A stretch of DNA of 64,000 nt from Magnetospirillum sp. (lineage in GTDB: Bacteria; Pseudomonadota; Alphaproteobacteria; Rhodospirillales; Magnetospirillaceae), in assembly GCA_024707145.1 (NCBI GenBank), contig JANQAI010000011.1, positions 868,001 through 932,000 on the forward strand, read 5' to 3'. The translations under genes were made by a program, and so were the position numbers. Positions 1 to 7,715 of this stretch are shown here, piece by piece (positions within the stretch are counted from its first letter, which is position 1; each line of letters opens with the position of its first letter). Under the pieces are notes generated by a model. It was not told where the DNA came from. It did no database searches and saw only the letters and a program-made list of their open reading frames with translations.

Positions 1-1551
1 GAGCGCGCCCATGTGTTGGCCGGCCTAGCCATCGCCGTGGCCAACATCGACGAGGTCATCGCGCTGATCCGCAGGGCGCCCGATCCGCAGACCGCGCGCG
101 AGGAACTGATGGCGCGCGCATGGCCGGCGCTGGATGTGGAGCCGCTGATCCGCCTGATCGACGAGCCCGGCCGGGCCATCGTCGACGGCAAGTACCAGCT
201 GTCCGAGGCCCAGGCCAAGGCCATCCTGGACCTGCGCCTGCACCGCCTGACCGGGCTGGAACGCGACAAGATCGGCGACGAGCTGAAGGAAATCGGCGCG
301 CAGATCAAGGAGTTCCTGGAAATCCTGTCGTCGCGTCCGAAGCTTCTGGAAGTGCTGCGCGGCGAATTGCTGGAAATCCGCAACCAGTTCGCCACTCCCC
401 GGCGCACGACCATCGAGGAGAGCGAGTTCGAGGCCGATATCGAGGACCTGATCGCCCGCGAGGACATGGTGGTGACGGTGACCAACACCGGCTACATCAA
501 GCGGGTGCCGCTCTCCACCTATCGTGCCCAGAAGCGCGGCGGCAAGGGCCGCTCGGGCATGACCATGAAGGACGAGGACTTCATCAGCCAGGTGTTCGTG
601 GCCAACACCCACACGCCCATGCTGTTCTTCTCGTCCACCGGCCAGGCCTACAAGCTCAAGGTCTACCGTCTGCCCCTGGGCACGCCCCAGGCCAAGGGCA
701 AGGCCATGGTCAACATCCTGCCGCTGGACGAGGGCGAGACCATCTCGACGGTCATGCCCATGCCCGAGGACGAGAGCACCTGGTCCGAACTGAACGTCAT
801 GTTCGCCACCTCGGTGGGCGACGTGCGCCGCAACCAGCTGTCCGATTTCGTCGACATCCGCGCCAACGGCAAGATCGCCATGAAGCTGGGCGAGGGCGAG
901 CGCCTCATCGCCGTGCGCACCTGCTCGGAAAGCGACGACGTTCTGCTGGCCACCCGCATGGGCAAGGCCATCCGCTTCCCGGTCGGCGACGTGCGCGTAT
1001 TCAAGGGGCGTGACTCCACCGGCGTGCGCGGCATTCGCCTGGACGGCGACGAGGTCATCTCCATGTCCATCCTGCGCCATGTGGACTTCGACATGGAAAC
1101 CCGCGACGCCTATCAGCGCGGCGAACTGTCGGGCCCCGAGGCCGAGGCCATGTCTGCCAACGAGGAGATCATCCTCACCGTCACCCAGAACGGCTACGGC
1201 AAGCGCACCTCGGCCTACGAATACCGCATTACCGGCCGGGGCGGCCAGGGCATCGCCAACATCGACCTGACCGACAAGAACGGTCCGGTGGTGGCTTCGT
1301 TCCCGGTCAACCATGAGGACGAGATCATGCTGGTGTCGGACGGCGGCAAGCTGATCCGCATGCCGGTGGACGACATCCGTGTCTGCGGCCGCAAAACCCA
1401 GGGCGTCATGCTGTTCCGCACCGCCGACGGCGAGCGCGTGGTTTCGGTGGCCCGCCTGTGCGACATCAACGGCGGCAATGACGAAGCCGACGAACTGGAC
1501 GGCGAAGAGGGCGATTTGGACAGCAACTCACCCGGAGGGGACAATGAGTGA
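1..1551 (+). CDS. gyrA: DNA gyrase subunit A, C-terminal part (5' end outside window)
   Basis: This is the 3' part of gyrA; the frame is open from base 1, so the gene begins upstream of the window. Gyrase introduces negative supercoils into DNA, and the GyrA C-terminal pinwheel wraps DNA. The first ~130 visible codons match the coiled-coil/tower end of the breakage-reunion domain. The rest is the six-bladed CTD, with repeated blade motifs (GYIKR, GKAIRF, GYGKR, GKLIRM). The GyrA box reads QKRGGKG at about 529-549, close to the canonical QRRGGKG needed for wrapping. The C-terminus is an acidic tail (DEADELDGEEGD). The gene overlaps the coaD start by 8 bases. Confidence 0.97.
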   Translation, partial: ERAHVLAGLAIAVANIDEVIALIRRAPDPQTAREELMARAWPALDVEPLIRLIDEPGRAIVDGKYQLSEAQAKAILDLRLHRLTGLERDKIGDELKEIGAQIKEFLEILSSRPKLLEVLRGELLEIRNQFATPRRTTIEESEFEADIEDLIAREDMVVTVTNTGYIKRVPLSTYRAQKRGGKGRSGMTMKDEDFISQVFVANTHTPMLFFSSTGQAYKLKVYRLPLGTPQAKGKAMVNILPLDEGETISTVMPMPEDESTWSELNVMFATSVGDVRRNQLSDFVDIRANGKIAMKLGEGERLIAVRTCSESDDVLLATRMGKAIRFPVGDVRVFKGRDSTGVRGIRLDGDEVISMSILRHVDFDMETRDAYQRGELSGPEAEAMSANEEIILTVTQNGYGKRTSAYEYRITGRGGQGIANIDLTDKNGPVVASFPVNHEDEIMLVSDGGKLIRMPVDDIRVCGRKTQGVMLFRTADGERVVSVARLCDINGGNDEADELDGEEGDLDSNSPGGDNE

Positions 1552-2069
1552 GCGTGTCGGCCTGTATCCCGGGACTTTCGATCCCATCACCAACGGGCAC
1601 CTGGACATCGTCACCCGTGCTGCCAAGGTTGTTGACCGTCTGATCGTGGCGGTGGCCGGCAATGCCGGCAAGGGACCGCTGTTCACGCTGGAGGAGCGGG
1701 TGGCCCTGGTCCGCGAGGACTTGGCGGAGCGGGCCCCGGGGCTCAACATCGAAGTCCGTTCGTTCGACACGCTGCTGGTGGATTTCACCCGCCAGTGCGG
1801 CGCCCATGTGATCATCCGGGGCCTGCGGGCGGTGTCCGACTTCGAATACGAGTTCCAGATGGCCGGCATGAACGCCCGGCTGTCGCCCGACATCGAAACC
1901 ATGTTCCTGATGGCGTCCGAGCGCTGCCAGTTCATCTCGTCGCGCTTCGTCAAGGAAATCGGCCGCCTGGGCGGCGATATCTCATCCTTCGTCAGCCCGC
2001 GCGTGCGGGGCGAACTGGATAAGAAGTTCGGCGGGCGCCAAGGCGCCGCCCCTACAAGGAGACACGGCG
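1544..2069 (+). CDS. coaD: Phosphopantetheine adenylyltransferase, no in-frame stop before next gene
   Basis: Catalyses the fourth step of CoA synthesis, 4'-phosphopantetheine + ATP to dephospho-CoA. The start is ATG 1544, preceded by GGAGG and overlapping the gyrA stop. Visible motifs are the nucleotidyltransferase signature YPGTFDPITNGH (residues 8-19), the conserved IIRGLR segment and the C-terminal ISSRFVKEI (T/SxH-superfamily ISSxxVKE motif). Family proteins are about 160-170 residues, so this one should end near residue 165 (KKFGGR). Oddly there is no stop there: the frame runs on, out of phase with the next gene, to about 2869. CAA at 2039-2041 is one transition away from TAA. I place the end just before the next start; the true end is uncertain. 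Confidence 0.85.
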
Positions 2070-2549
2070 GTGGACCGCGAAAACACCCTTTACCTCGACC
2101 TCAAGGACGGCCGCGTGGTGATCGAGCTGCGCCCCGATCTGGCCCCCAACCATGTGGCCCGCATCAAGGAACTGGTGCGCCAGGGCTATTACGACGGGCT
2201 GAAGTTCCACCGCGTCATCCCGGGATTCATGGCCCAGACCGGCTGTCCCCAGGGCACCGGCACCGGCGGTTCCGGCCAGAAGCTGAAGGCCGAGTTCAGT
2301 CGCGAGAAGCACGTGCGCGGCACCTGCTCCATGGCCCGTGCCGCCAGCCCGGATTCCGCCGATCTGCAATTCTTCATCATGTTCGACAACTCGCCCCATC
2401 TGGATGGCCAGTACTCCATCTGGGGTCAGGTGGTCGAGGGCATGGACTTCGTCGACAACATCAAGAAGGGCAGCAGCCTGCGCAACGGCGCCGTGGAGGA
2501 GCCGGACGTCATCGTTCGCATGCAGGTTGCCGCCGACGTGGAAGAATAG
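2070..2549 (+). CDS. Cyclophilin-type peptidyl-prolyl isomerase, cytoplasmic
   Basis: A 159-residue single-domain cyclophilin (PpiB-like) that catalyses cis-trans isomerisation of proline bonds. GTG 2070 is chosen because AAGGAG lies about 8 bases upstream. The core is intact: FHRVIPGFMAQ, GTGTGGSG, an SADLQFFI segment and SIWGQVVEGMDFVD. Two usual residues differ: the family GGDPTG reads TGCPQG, and SQFF reads LQFF. There is no signal peptide, so it should be cytosolic. It sits 10 bases before a second, secreted cyclophilin, and the two look like a tandem duplication. In alphaproteobacteria this gene commonly follows gyrA-coaD. Confidence 0.92.
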   Translation: MDRENTLYLDLKDGRVVIELRPDLAPNHVARIKELVRQGYYDGLKFHRVIPGFMAQTGCPQGTGTGGSGQKLKAEFSREKHVRGTCSMARAASPDSADLQFFIMFDNSPHLDGQYSIWGQVVEGMDFVDNIKKGSSLRNGAVEEPDVIVRMQVAADVEE

Positions 2550-2558
2550 GGGAAGGAA

Positions 2559-3113
2559 ATGGTCTCCAAGCTGCTGAAATCGCTGTCCTTCCTGTTGGTC
2601 GGCCTGGTGCTCGCCGGCCAGCCGGCCAAGGCCGCCGATCCCGAGAACACCCTGTACATGGACCTGCCCTGGGGGCGGGTGGTGATCGAGATGCGTCCCG
2701 ATCTGGCGCCCCAGCATGTGGCCCGCATCAAGGAGTTGGTGCGCAAGGGCTTCTACGACGGTACGCCGTTCCATCGCGTCATCGCCGGCTTCATGGCGCA
2801 GGGCGGCGACCCCACCGGCACCGGCACCGGCGGTTCCGGCGTCAAGCTCCCGGCGGAGTTCTCGGGTGAGCATTTCACCCGCGGCGTGGTCGGCATGGCC
2901 CGTGCGTCGGCGCCCAACAGCGCCGATTCCCAGTTCTTCATCATGCTCGGCACCACTCCCAGCCTGGACTACAAGTACACCATCTGGGGTCGGGTGATTG
3001 AAGGCATGGAGCACGTGGACAAGATCACCAAGGGATCCGAGGCCGACAATGGCCAGGTAGCCAAGCCGGACAAGATCGTGCGCATGCGCGTCGCCGCCGA
3101 CGTGAAGCAGTAG
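2559..3113 (+). CDS. Cyclophilin-type peptidyl-prolyl isomerase, exported
   Basis: A 184-residue cyclophilin with an N-terminal signal peptide (positive MVSKLLK, hydrophobic core, probable cleavage after AKA at residues 23-25), so a periplasmic folding isomerase. RBS GGGGAAGG precedes ATG 2559. The active-site region is canonical: FHRVIAGFMAQGGDPTGTGTGG, NSADSQFFIML and YTIWGRVIEGMEHVD. It is strongly similar over its whole mature length to the preceding cytosolic isomerase, including shared N-terminal ENTLY and RVVIE(L/M)RPDLAP segments. Likely co-transcribed with coaD and its twin. Confidence 0.93.
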   Translation: MVSKLLKSLSFLLVGLVLAGQPAKAADPENTLYMDLPWGRVVIEMRPDLAPQHVARIKELVRKGFYDGTPFHRVIAGFMAQGGDPTGTGTGGSGVKLPAEFSGEHFTRGVVGMARASAPNSADSQFFIMLGTTPSLDYKYTIWGRVIEGMEHVDKITKGSEADNGQVAKPDKIVRMRVAADVKQ

Positions 3114-3130
3114 GCCGGCCAATCTCCCGG

Positions 3131-3159
3131 TTGACCGCGGGCGGTCATCTCCCTATGGT
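3131..3159 (+). promoter_or_regulatory. Sigma-70 type promoter of tRNA-Lys
   Basis: TTGACC at 3131-3136 and TATGGT at 3154-3159 are separated by 17 bases. The -10 ends 21 bases before the mature tRNA 5' end, a spacing that gives a short leader for processing. Confidence 0.5.
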
Positions 3160-3180
3160 GTGCCCCCCGCATGACGGTGA

Positions 3181-3256
3181 GAGCCCGTAGCTCAGTCGGT
3201 AGAGCACGTGACTTTTAATCATGGGGTCCCGGGTTCGAGTCCCGGCGGGCTCACCA
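3181..3256 (+). tRNA. tRNA-Lys (UUU)
   Basis: A 76-nt cloverleaf. The acceptor GAGCCCG pairs with CGGGCTC. The D arm contains GCTCAGTCGGTAGAGC. The anticodon stem CGTGA/TCATG encloses a loop with anticodon TTT at 3214-3216. The T arm is CCGGG-TTCGAGT-CCCGG. Discriminator A and an encoded CCA end the gene. Confidence 0.98.
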
Positions 3257-3299
3257 AGCGAAAACCCCGGGAAACCGCCGTTTCCCGGGGTTTTCGCTT
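3256..3299 (+). terminator. Intrinsic terminator after tRNA-Lys
   Basis: A perfect 20-bp inverted repeat with a 4-nt loop (CGCC at 3276-3279) begins at the final A of the tRNA CCA. The arms contain AAAACCCCGGG and its complement, so the transcript has a GC-rich stem followed by a U-rich arm (GGGGUUUU). The palindrome could act in both directions. Confidence 0.85.
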
Positions 3300-3398
3300 G
3301 CAAGGCAATCGGCAAAAATGCCTGCTGACCGGCAGGCTGGCGCGGTGCGGCGTCCTCCGCTATTTTGCACCTTCCGGTAGAAAATTCAGGGGGCGGAC

Positions 3399-4244
3399 GT
3401 GCGCGTTGTGAAGATCCTCTTTCTTGCCGTGGTCAGCCTGTGGGTTCCCGGTTTTGCCCAGATTATTGCCGGTACGGCGGCGATCGGGTGGGCTCTGTTC
3501 GCCATTTACGTGGCGGCCTGCGTCACCCTCCATATCTCGGCCAGCCTTGCCCTGTTCCTTGCCGGCCTGGCTGCGGTGTTGATTTCGGTGCTGTCGTCCG
3601 AGGTTCTGCTCTTCCGTCGTCGCGAGGTCGTTCTCTCCAAGGGGAAGGTCGGCGCCCTGTTCATCGTCATGATGATCGTTTCCGGCCTCTCCTCGGCCGG
3701 CCCCGAACTGCGTGCCTTTTCCATGGGATCGGGGTCCATGCTCCCCAGCCTGAAGGCCGGCGAGGTCATCCTGGCGCGGGAGGCCGCCGCGGAGGAGATG
3801 AGGCGGGGCGACATCATCGTGTTCAGGAAGCCGAGTGACAACAAGACGGATTACGTCAAGCGTCTTGTCGGCCTTCCCGGCGAGCGCATCCAACTGAAAG
3901 GCGGCGTGGTGTTCGTGAACGGAACGCCGGTCCAGCGCCAGCGGATCGATGATTTTGCCACGCTGGACAACAATGGAAACGTCATGCGGGCGCCGCAATA
4001 TATGGAGGTCTTTCCCGACGGAGTCCGTGACAAAATCATCGAATATGCCGGCGACAACGGCGTCGCCGACAACACGCCGGAATATGTGGTCCCGGACCGA
4101 CATTTCTTCGTCATGGGGGACAACCGCGACAACTCGGCGGATTCCCGCTTCTTGACCGAGGTGGGCTATATCCCGTTCGAGAATGTCCGATATTCCGCCC
4201 GCTGGGTCATTCGTCCCGTTCCTCGCGAGATCGAGCGCTTCTGA
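3399..4244 (+). CDS. lepB: Type I signal peptidase with extended membrane anchor
   Basis: A 281-residue S26 serine protease that removes signal peptides from exported proteins. The start is GTG 3399 behind CAGGGGG. Residues 1-100 hold about three to four hydrophobic segments (roughly 5-30, 32-65 and 84-100), more than the usual one or two. The catalytic domain follows: box B GSGSMLPSL with nucleophile Ser113, box D DYVKRLVGLPG with general-base Lys154, and box E GDNRDNSADSR near residue 232. The gene stands alone rather than beside rnc/era, the usual alphaproteobacterial lepB location, so it may be a second, specialised signal peptidase. Its 3' end overlaps the opposing HNH gene by 38 bases. 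Confidence 0.9.
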   Translation: MRVVKILFLAVVSLWVPGFAQIIAGTAAIGWALFAIYVAACVTLHISASLALFLAGLAAVLISVLSSEVLLFRRREVVLSKGKVGALFIVMMIVSGLSSAGPELRAFSMGSGSMLPSLKAGEVILAREAAAEEMRRGDIIVFRKPSDNKTDYVKRLVGLPGERIQLKGGVVFVNGTPVQRQRIDDFATLDNNGNVMRAPQYMEVFPDGVRDKIIEYAGDNGVADNTPEYVVPDRHFFVMGDNRDNSADSRFLTEVGYIPFENVRYSARWVIRPVPREIERF

Positions 4245-4584
4245 GCAGGCCCATCAGCATGGCCGCTTCGGCCGTGACCGGCAGTGCGTCCTCCCGCTTC
4301 AGCCAGGCCAAGCGCCACAATTCCATGCCGCTGGGCAGGCGGTCGGCCTTCGTGGCGTTGCAGGCGCGGCAGGCCGCCACCTCGTTCAGCCAGGATTCCA
4401 TGCCGCCCAGCGCGCGCGGCAGCACGTGCTCGATGGTGGCGGCGTTCGGCCGTTTGCGGTGGCGGCCGCGCTGGGTCAGGGGATCGGGCATGGGGCTGCC
4501 GCAATGGAAGCACAGGCCGCTCTGATGCTGCCATAAAGCGTGGCAGCGCCCGCGCCGCCAGGGGGAATCGCGGTGTTCGCTCAT
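4207..4584 (-). CDS. HNH endonuclease family protein
   Basis: A 125-residue protein with the HNH fold. The first cysteine pair is CFHCG (residues 25-29). The catalytic stretch is ATIEHVLPRALGG (E/D-H motif, His53) and the second pair lies in CRACNATKADR (72-82). The layout CxxC-EHVxPxxxGG-CxxCNxxK is that of stand-alone McrA/HNH-type nucleases. ATG 4584 overlaps the stop of the upstream DUF454 gene (ATGA), so the two are translationally coupled. No restriction-modification partner is nearby; the substrate cannot be told from sequence. Confidence 0.85.
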   Translation of the reverse strand: MSEHRDSPWRRGRCHALWQHQSGLCFHCGSPMPDPLTQRGRHRKRPNAATIEHVLPRALGGMESWLNEVAACRACNATKADRLPSGMELWRLAWLKREDALPVTAEAAMLMGLLRSARSREERDE

Positions 4585-4985
4585 TCCGCCCTGGGCCGAC
4601 TGGGCTTGCTGAGGACGAACCAGGCGCCATAGGCCATCACCGCCGCCATGGCGGCCAGCGCGTACCACGGCGCGGTGGAAGACAGCACGGCCCAGGTCAG
4701 CGAGACGGCCATGGCCGTCAGGGCGGCGACCTTGGCGCGCACGGGGATGACGCGGTGGCGCTCCCACTCCGCCACGTAGCGGCCGAGCCAGCGATGGTTG
4801 AGCAGCCAGCCATGGAACCGTTCGGAACTGCGCCCGAAGGCCCATAGGGCCAGCAGCAGGAACGGCGTGGTGGGCAGCACGGGCAGGACCGCGCCGACTA
4901 CGCCCAGGCCGACGCAAGTCCAGCCGAAGGCCACCAGAGACCAATGGCGCCAGGAACGGGGGCGGGAGGGTGGGGCGGATGTCAT
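4581..4985 (-). CDS. DUF454 (YbaN-like) inner membrane protein
   Basis: A small membrane protein of the YbaN/DUF454 family, function unknown. Family hallmarks are visible: GVVGAVLPVLPTTPFLLLALWAFGRSSERFHGWLLNH, where the LPTTPF segment joins two helices, and WLGRYVAEWERHRVIP. A hairpin of hydrophobic segments follows in the C-terminal half. ATG 4985 is preferred because AGGA lies 8 bases upstream; ATG 4994 has no usable spacing. Coupled to the downstream HNH gene by a 4-base overlap. Confidence 0.82.
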   Translation of the reverse strand: MTSAPPSRPRSWRHWSLVAFGWTCVGLGVVGAVLPVLPTTPFLLLALWAFGRSSERFHGWLLNHRWLGRYVAEWERHRVIPVRAKVAALTAMAVSLTWAVLSSTAPWYALAAMAAVMAYGAWFVLSKPSRPRAE

Positions 4986-5072
4986 GGCCGCCATCCTATC
5001 ATGGAATTCGGCCCGCCTTGACAAGGCGTATCCTTCTGCGCACTGTCAACCGTTCCGTTGACGAGGGGTGGA

Positions 5073-6044
5073 ATGGACCTTCTGGACTTGATGGGGGCGG
5101 GGGAGGATCTCCGCGAGAAGGCGCTGGAGCGGCTGGAGGGGATCATCGCCCTGTACGCCTCGGATAACGACGAGATCCAGGACGAAGCCCTGGCGCGGGC
5201 CATCTCGCTGTGCGGCAAGGAATGGGGGGATACCGGGCCGGCCTCGAGGAACTGGCCAGGCGTAGGGAGGAACAAGGCCTTCCCGATGCGCTGACCGCCG
5301 AGATGGAGGCCCTGCGCCTGCGCGAGGAGGCCGAAGACCCCGGCGCCATGATCCGCACCGCGCGGGCCCAGCGTGCCGCGCTGAACCAAGCCAACGGCGA
5401 ACGGGCGGCCATCATCGCCCGGTACGGCAGCCTGGAAGCGGCCATGCGGCCCACTCCCATCGAATCCCCTCTTCATCGCCGCCGCCGCCCACCTGCTTGA
5501 CGCCGAGCCCGGGGAAGGCGAGGGCGCTGGCGAGGCCGACGCGCCATGGGCGCCCCATGCCGGCTGGTCGGTTCCCTGGCACGCCATCCCGCTGGCCTTG
5601 GCCGAGGCCGTGTCCACCGCCTGTCCGTTGCCTGCCACCCTGGGCGATGCCCGCGCCGAGGTGCTGACCTGGGAGGAGCGCCGGCAAGAGCGCGAGAAGC
5701 TGGCCGACGGGCCCGGCCATGCGGCCCTGCCCACGGCCTGCGCCGCCCGTCAACAGCTGGTGGAGGATCTGTGGCGGCGGGGATTGCCGGTCCGCAATGC
5801 CGCCGAATTCGAGGCCCGCCTGCATTATTGGGTTTCGCGCGGTGGCGATGACGGCAGCGGCTACGCCATCCTGCACGCCGATCTGCAGCGCCTTGGCACC
5901 CTGGGAGCGGTGGGCTCGGGCGGGGAAAGCTCCAAGGAAAAGGCCCGACGGCTGAAGGCGGCCAACCCCGGCTGGTCGCTGGCTCGCATCGGCAAGGAAT
6001 TGGGCATCTCCCGCCAGGCGGTCCATAAGCATCTCAAGATGTGA
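5073..6044 (+). CDS. Hypothetical HTH-ended protein, broken by two frameshifts
   Basis: Three overlapping open pieces read as one protein of about 323 residues if two one-base errors are corrected. It starts at ATG 5073 behind GAGGGGTGG. The first break is at a run of six G (5224-5229), where one more G restores ...KEWGGYRAGLEELARRREEQ. The second is between 5449 and 5465, where one extra base must be dropped to give ...NPLFIAAAAHLLDAEPGE. The N-terminal part is acidic and helical. The C-terminal ~30 residues (WSLARIGKELGISRQAVHKH) form a clear helix-turn-helix. I do not recognise the family. It may be a genuine gene with sequence errors or a decaying pseudogene. Confidence 0.6.
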
Positions 6045-6192
6045 CCTGGCGAAACGGCTTGTGTCGTTTTCTAAATCTTTAGCGTAGGCACTTAAACCTC
6101 CGATAGTGCCCACCCGAGTCCTTTGCGTCCTGTTCCCGGCCGGAGGGCAGGCGTAGCCTAGCGTTATTGGGGATCCGCGAAGGATATGGGAC

Positions 6193-6384
6193 ATGGATCG
6201 GTGTCATCTGTGCGGACGCAGCCTGCCGCATCATGACGACGAATGCCGCGCTCACCGCGATCTGGCCTTGTTCGCCAGGGTCTATCTGAGGTTGCGGGCG
6301 GAATCCCGCAATCCGCTGCTTCAGGCCAATCTCGCCCGCCAACTCGTTCGCCATGGCCGGGGCGACGCCATCGAGGCGGCCTGA
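6193..6384 (+). CDS. Small hypothetical protein with a putative zinc-binding motif
   Basis: A 63-residue protein beginning MDRCHLCGRSLPHHDDECRAH. Cys4, Cys7, His14, Cys18 and His21 could form a small zinc site. The rest is a basic amphipathic helix region rich in Arg and Leu. AAGGA stands 8 bases before ATG 6193, which supports translation. Family and function not recognised. Confidence 0.55.
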   Translation: MDRCHLCGRSLPHHDDECRAHRDLALFARVYLRLRAESRNPLLQANLARQLVRHGRGDAIEAA

Positions 6385-6450
6385 ACGCCTAGTGGTTGGC
6401 TGCGCGGGCCGACGGCGCTATGCTGCGGTTTTCCCCTTTGGGAGTATCCG

Positions 6451-7035
6451 ATGCGCCGCCTGATGCTTGCCACGGCCGCCATTCTTGCGGCCTCTCCCGC
6501 TTCCGCCCAACTCCTGGACGTGCTGACCGCCCCCAAGACCCTGATCGACCGGGCCATCGAGGCGCGTTCCGCCGCCGATATCACCAAGGACAACGAGATC
6601 GTCGTCAAGGTGAATACCATCATGGCCGATTTGGGGACGATCAAGGCTTCGACCGAAATCTACGAACAGCGCCTGCTGGTGACCGGCGTGTTCGACGACA
6701 AGGCGTTGATGGACCGGTTCGAGACCCAGGTGCGCGCCATCAAGGGCGTCAAGACGCTGTACTGGCACGTCGCCTACGTTCCCGAGGGCGACCCGCGCCG
6801 CAAGCAGTTGTTGGACTGGGGCGATGCCACGGTGATGGCGACCAAGGCGCAGGCCCGCCTGGTGGGGGCCGGCGGCGTGGCCGATGTCAACTTCCGCACC
6901 ACCAGCGACGCTTTCGGGATGGTCTATCTGCTGGGCCGCGCCCGGTCCTCCGCCGAGGCGAAGAAGGCCTTGGCCCGGGCGCGGGACGGCAACGGAGTGA
7001 AGCGGGTGGTCAATTACGTGGAAATCCGCCCATGA
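6451..7035 (+). CDS. Exported BON-domain protein
   Basis: A 194-residue protein with an N-terminal signal peptide (MRRLMLATAAILAASPASA, cleavage near residue 19). Two weak BON repeats are visible, the first around IKASTEIYEQRLLVTGVFDD...VRAIKGVKTLYWHV and the second around NFRTTSDAFGMVYLLGRARSSAEAKKALARARDGNGVKRVVNYVEI. The pattern of a short strand-GxV/G-helix-VxGV is that of OsmY/BON proteins, which bind phospholipid or support the envelope. GGGAG lies about 8 bases before ATG 6451. The exact role is unknown. Confidence 0.8.
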   Translation: MRRLMLATAAILAASPASAQLLDVLTAPKTLIDRAIEARSAADITKDNEIVVKVNTIMADLGTIKASTEIYEQRLLVTGVFDDKALMDRFETQVRAIKGVKTLYWHVAYVPEGDPRRKQLLDWGDATVMATKAQARLVGAGGVADVNFRTTSDAFGMVYLLGRARSSAEAKKALARARDGNGVKRVVNYVEIRP

Positions 7036-7042
7036 TGCCGGC

Positions 7043-7201
7043 ATGAACCTGCTGCGCCGCCTGGCCCTTTATGCCGTCTGTGGCGCGGTGGTGGTCGCCT
7101 TCGCCCCTGTGCTGCCGTTCCGCTACACTGCCGCTGCGGGCGTGATCCTGGTTGGGCTGGCGCTCCTCGATCTGGTCCAGGGCTTGCGCGGCCGGCGCTG
7201 A
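7043..7201 (+). CDS. Small two-helix membrane protein
   Basis: A 52-residue ORF starting at ATG 7043, eight bases after the BON gene stop. It holds two hydrophobic segments (LALYAVCGAVVVAFAPVL and AAAGVILVGLALLDLV) and ends in basic residues (LRGRR). Codon use resembles the neighbours. Its position makes co-expression with the BON protein likely. The family is not recognised and no strong RBS is visible. Confidence 0.45.
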   Translation: MNLLRRLALYAVCGAVVVAFAPVLPFRYTAAAGVILVGLALLDLVQGLRGRR

Positions 7202-7309
7202 CCCTCTCCCGCTTTGGGGCGCATGGGCTCCCCATTCCGGGCCATTGGCCCTGCCGCATCCTCCCCCGACATGACCTTTAGTCAAGGCCACGCGACCGGG
7301 GAGGAACGC

Positions 7310-7699
7310 ATGATCTATGAAGGTGGATGCCGATGTGGCGCGGTACGGTACCGCATCACCGGCGAGCCGCTGTCGGCGGGATATTGCCATTGCGGCATGT
7401 GCCAGCAGGCTGCCGGCGCGCCGGTGGTGGCCTGGGTGGCGTTCCGCCGCTCTGACTTCCGCATCGTCAAGGGCGAGCCGGAATCCGCACAGGCCAACGC
7501 GCGCGCCGTCCGAAGGCTGTGCGGTGAGTGCGGAACGGCATTGACCTTCGAATATTCGGCCCATACGGAAACCGTCGACGTCACCATCGCCAGCCTCGAC
7601 GATCCCAACGCCACCGAACCGGTCTACCGCATCTGGAGCTCGCCCCGGCTGCCCTGGCTCCACAGCGAAGGCGAGGACAGGGCTTCCCGGCCCCATTGA
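7310..7699 (+). CDS. GFA-domain (CENP-V/GFA family) protein
   Basis: A 129-residue protein of the glutathione-dependent formaldehyde-activating (GFA) fold. Zinc ligands are visible: GGCRCGAVRY near the N-terminus, CHCGMCQQAAGAP in the middle (residues 26-31 carry C-x-C-x2-C) and RLCGECGTALTF near residue 75. GGGGAGG precedes ATG 7310. Family members carry two zinc sites; most uncharacterised ones are not proven formaldehyde enzymes, so only the fold is assigned. Confidence 0.88.
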   Translation: MIYEGGCRCGAVRYRITGEPLSAGYCHCGMCQQAAGAPVVAWVAFRRSDFRIVKGEPESAQANARAVRRLCGECGTALTFEYSAHTETVDVTIASLDDPNATEPVYRIWSSPRLPWLHSEGEDRASRPH

Positions 7700-7715
7700 T
7701 CAGCGGCCCTACTGA

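Noticed and set aside
5018..5046. TTGACA upstream of the HTH gene as a promoter
   Set aside because: The -35 is perfect but the hexamer 17 bases on (CACTGT) is a poor -10.
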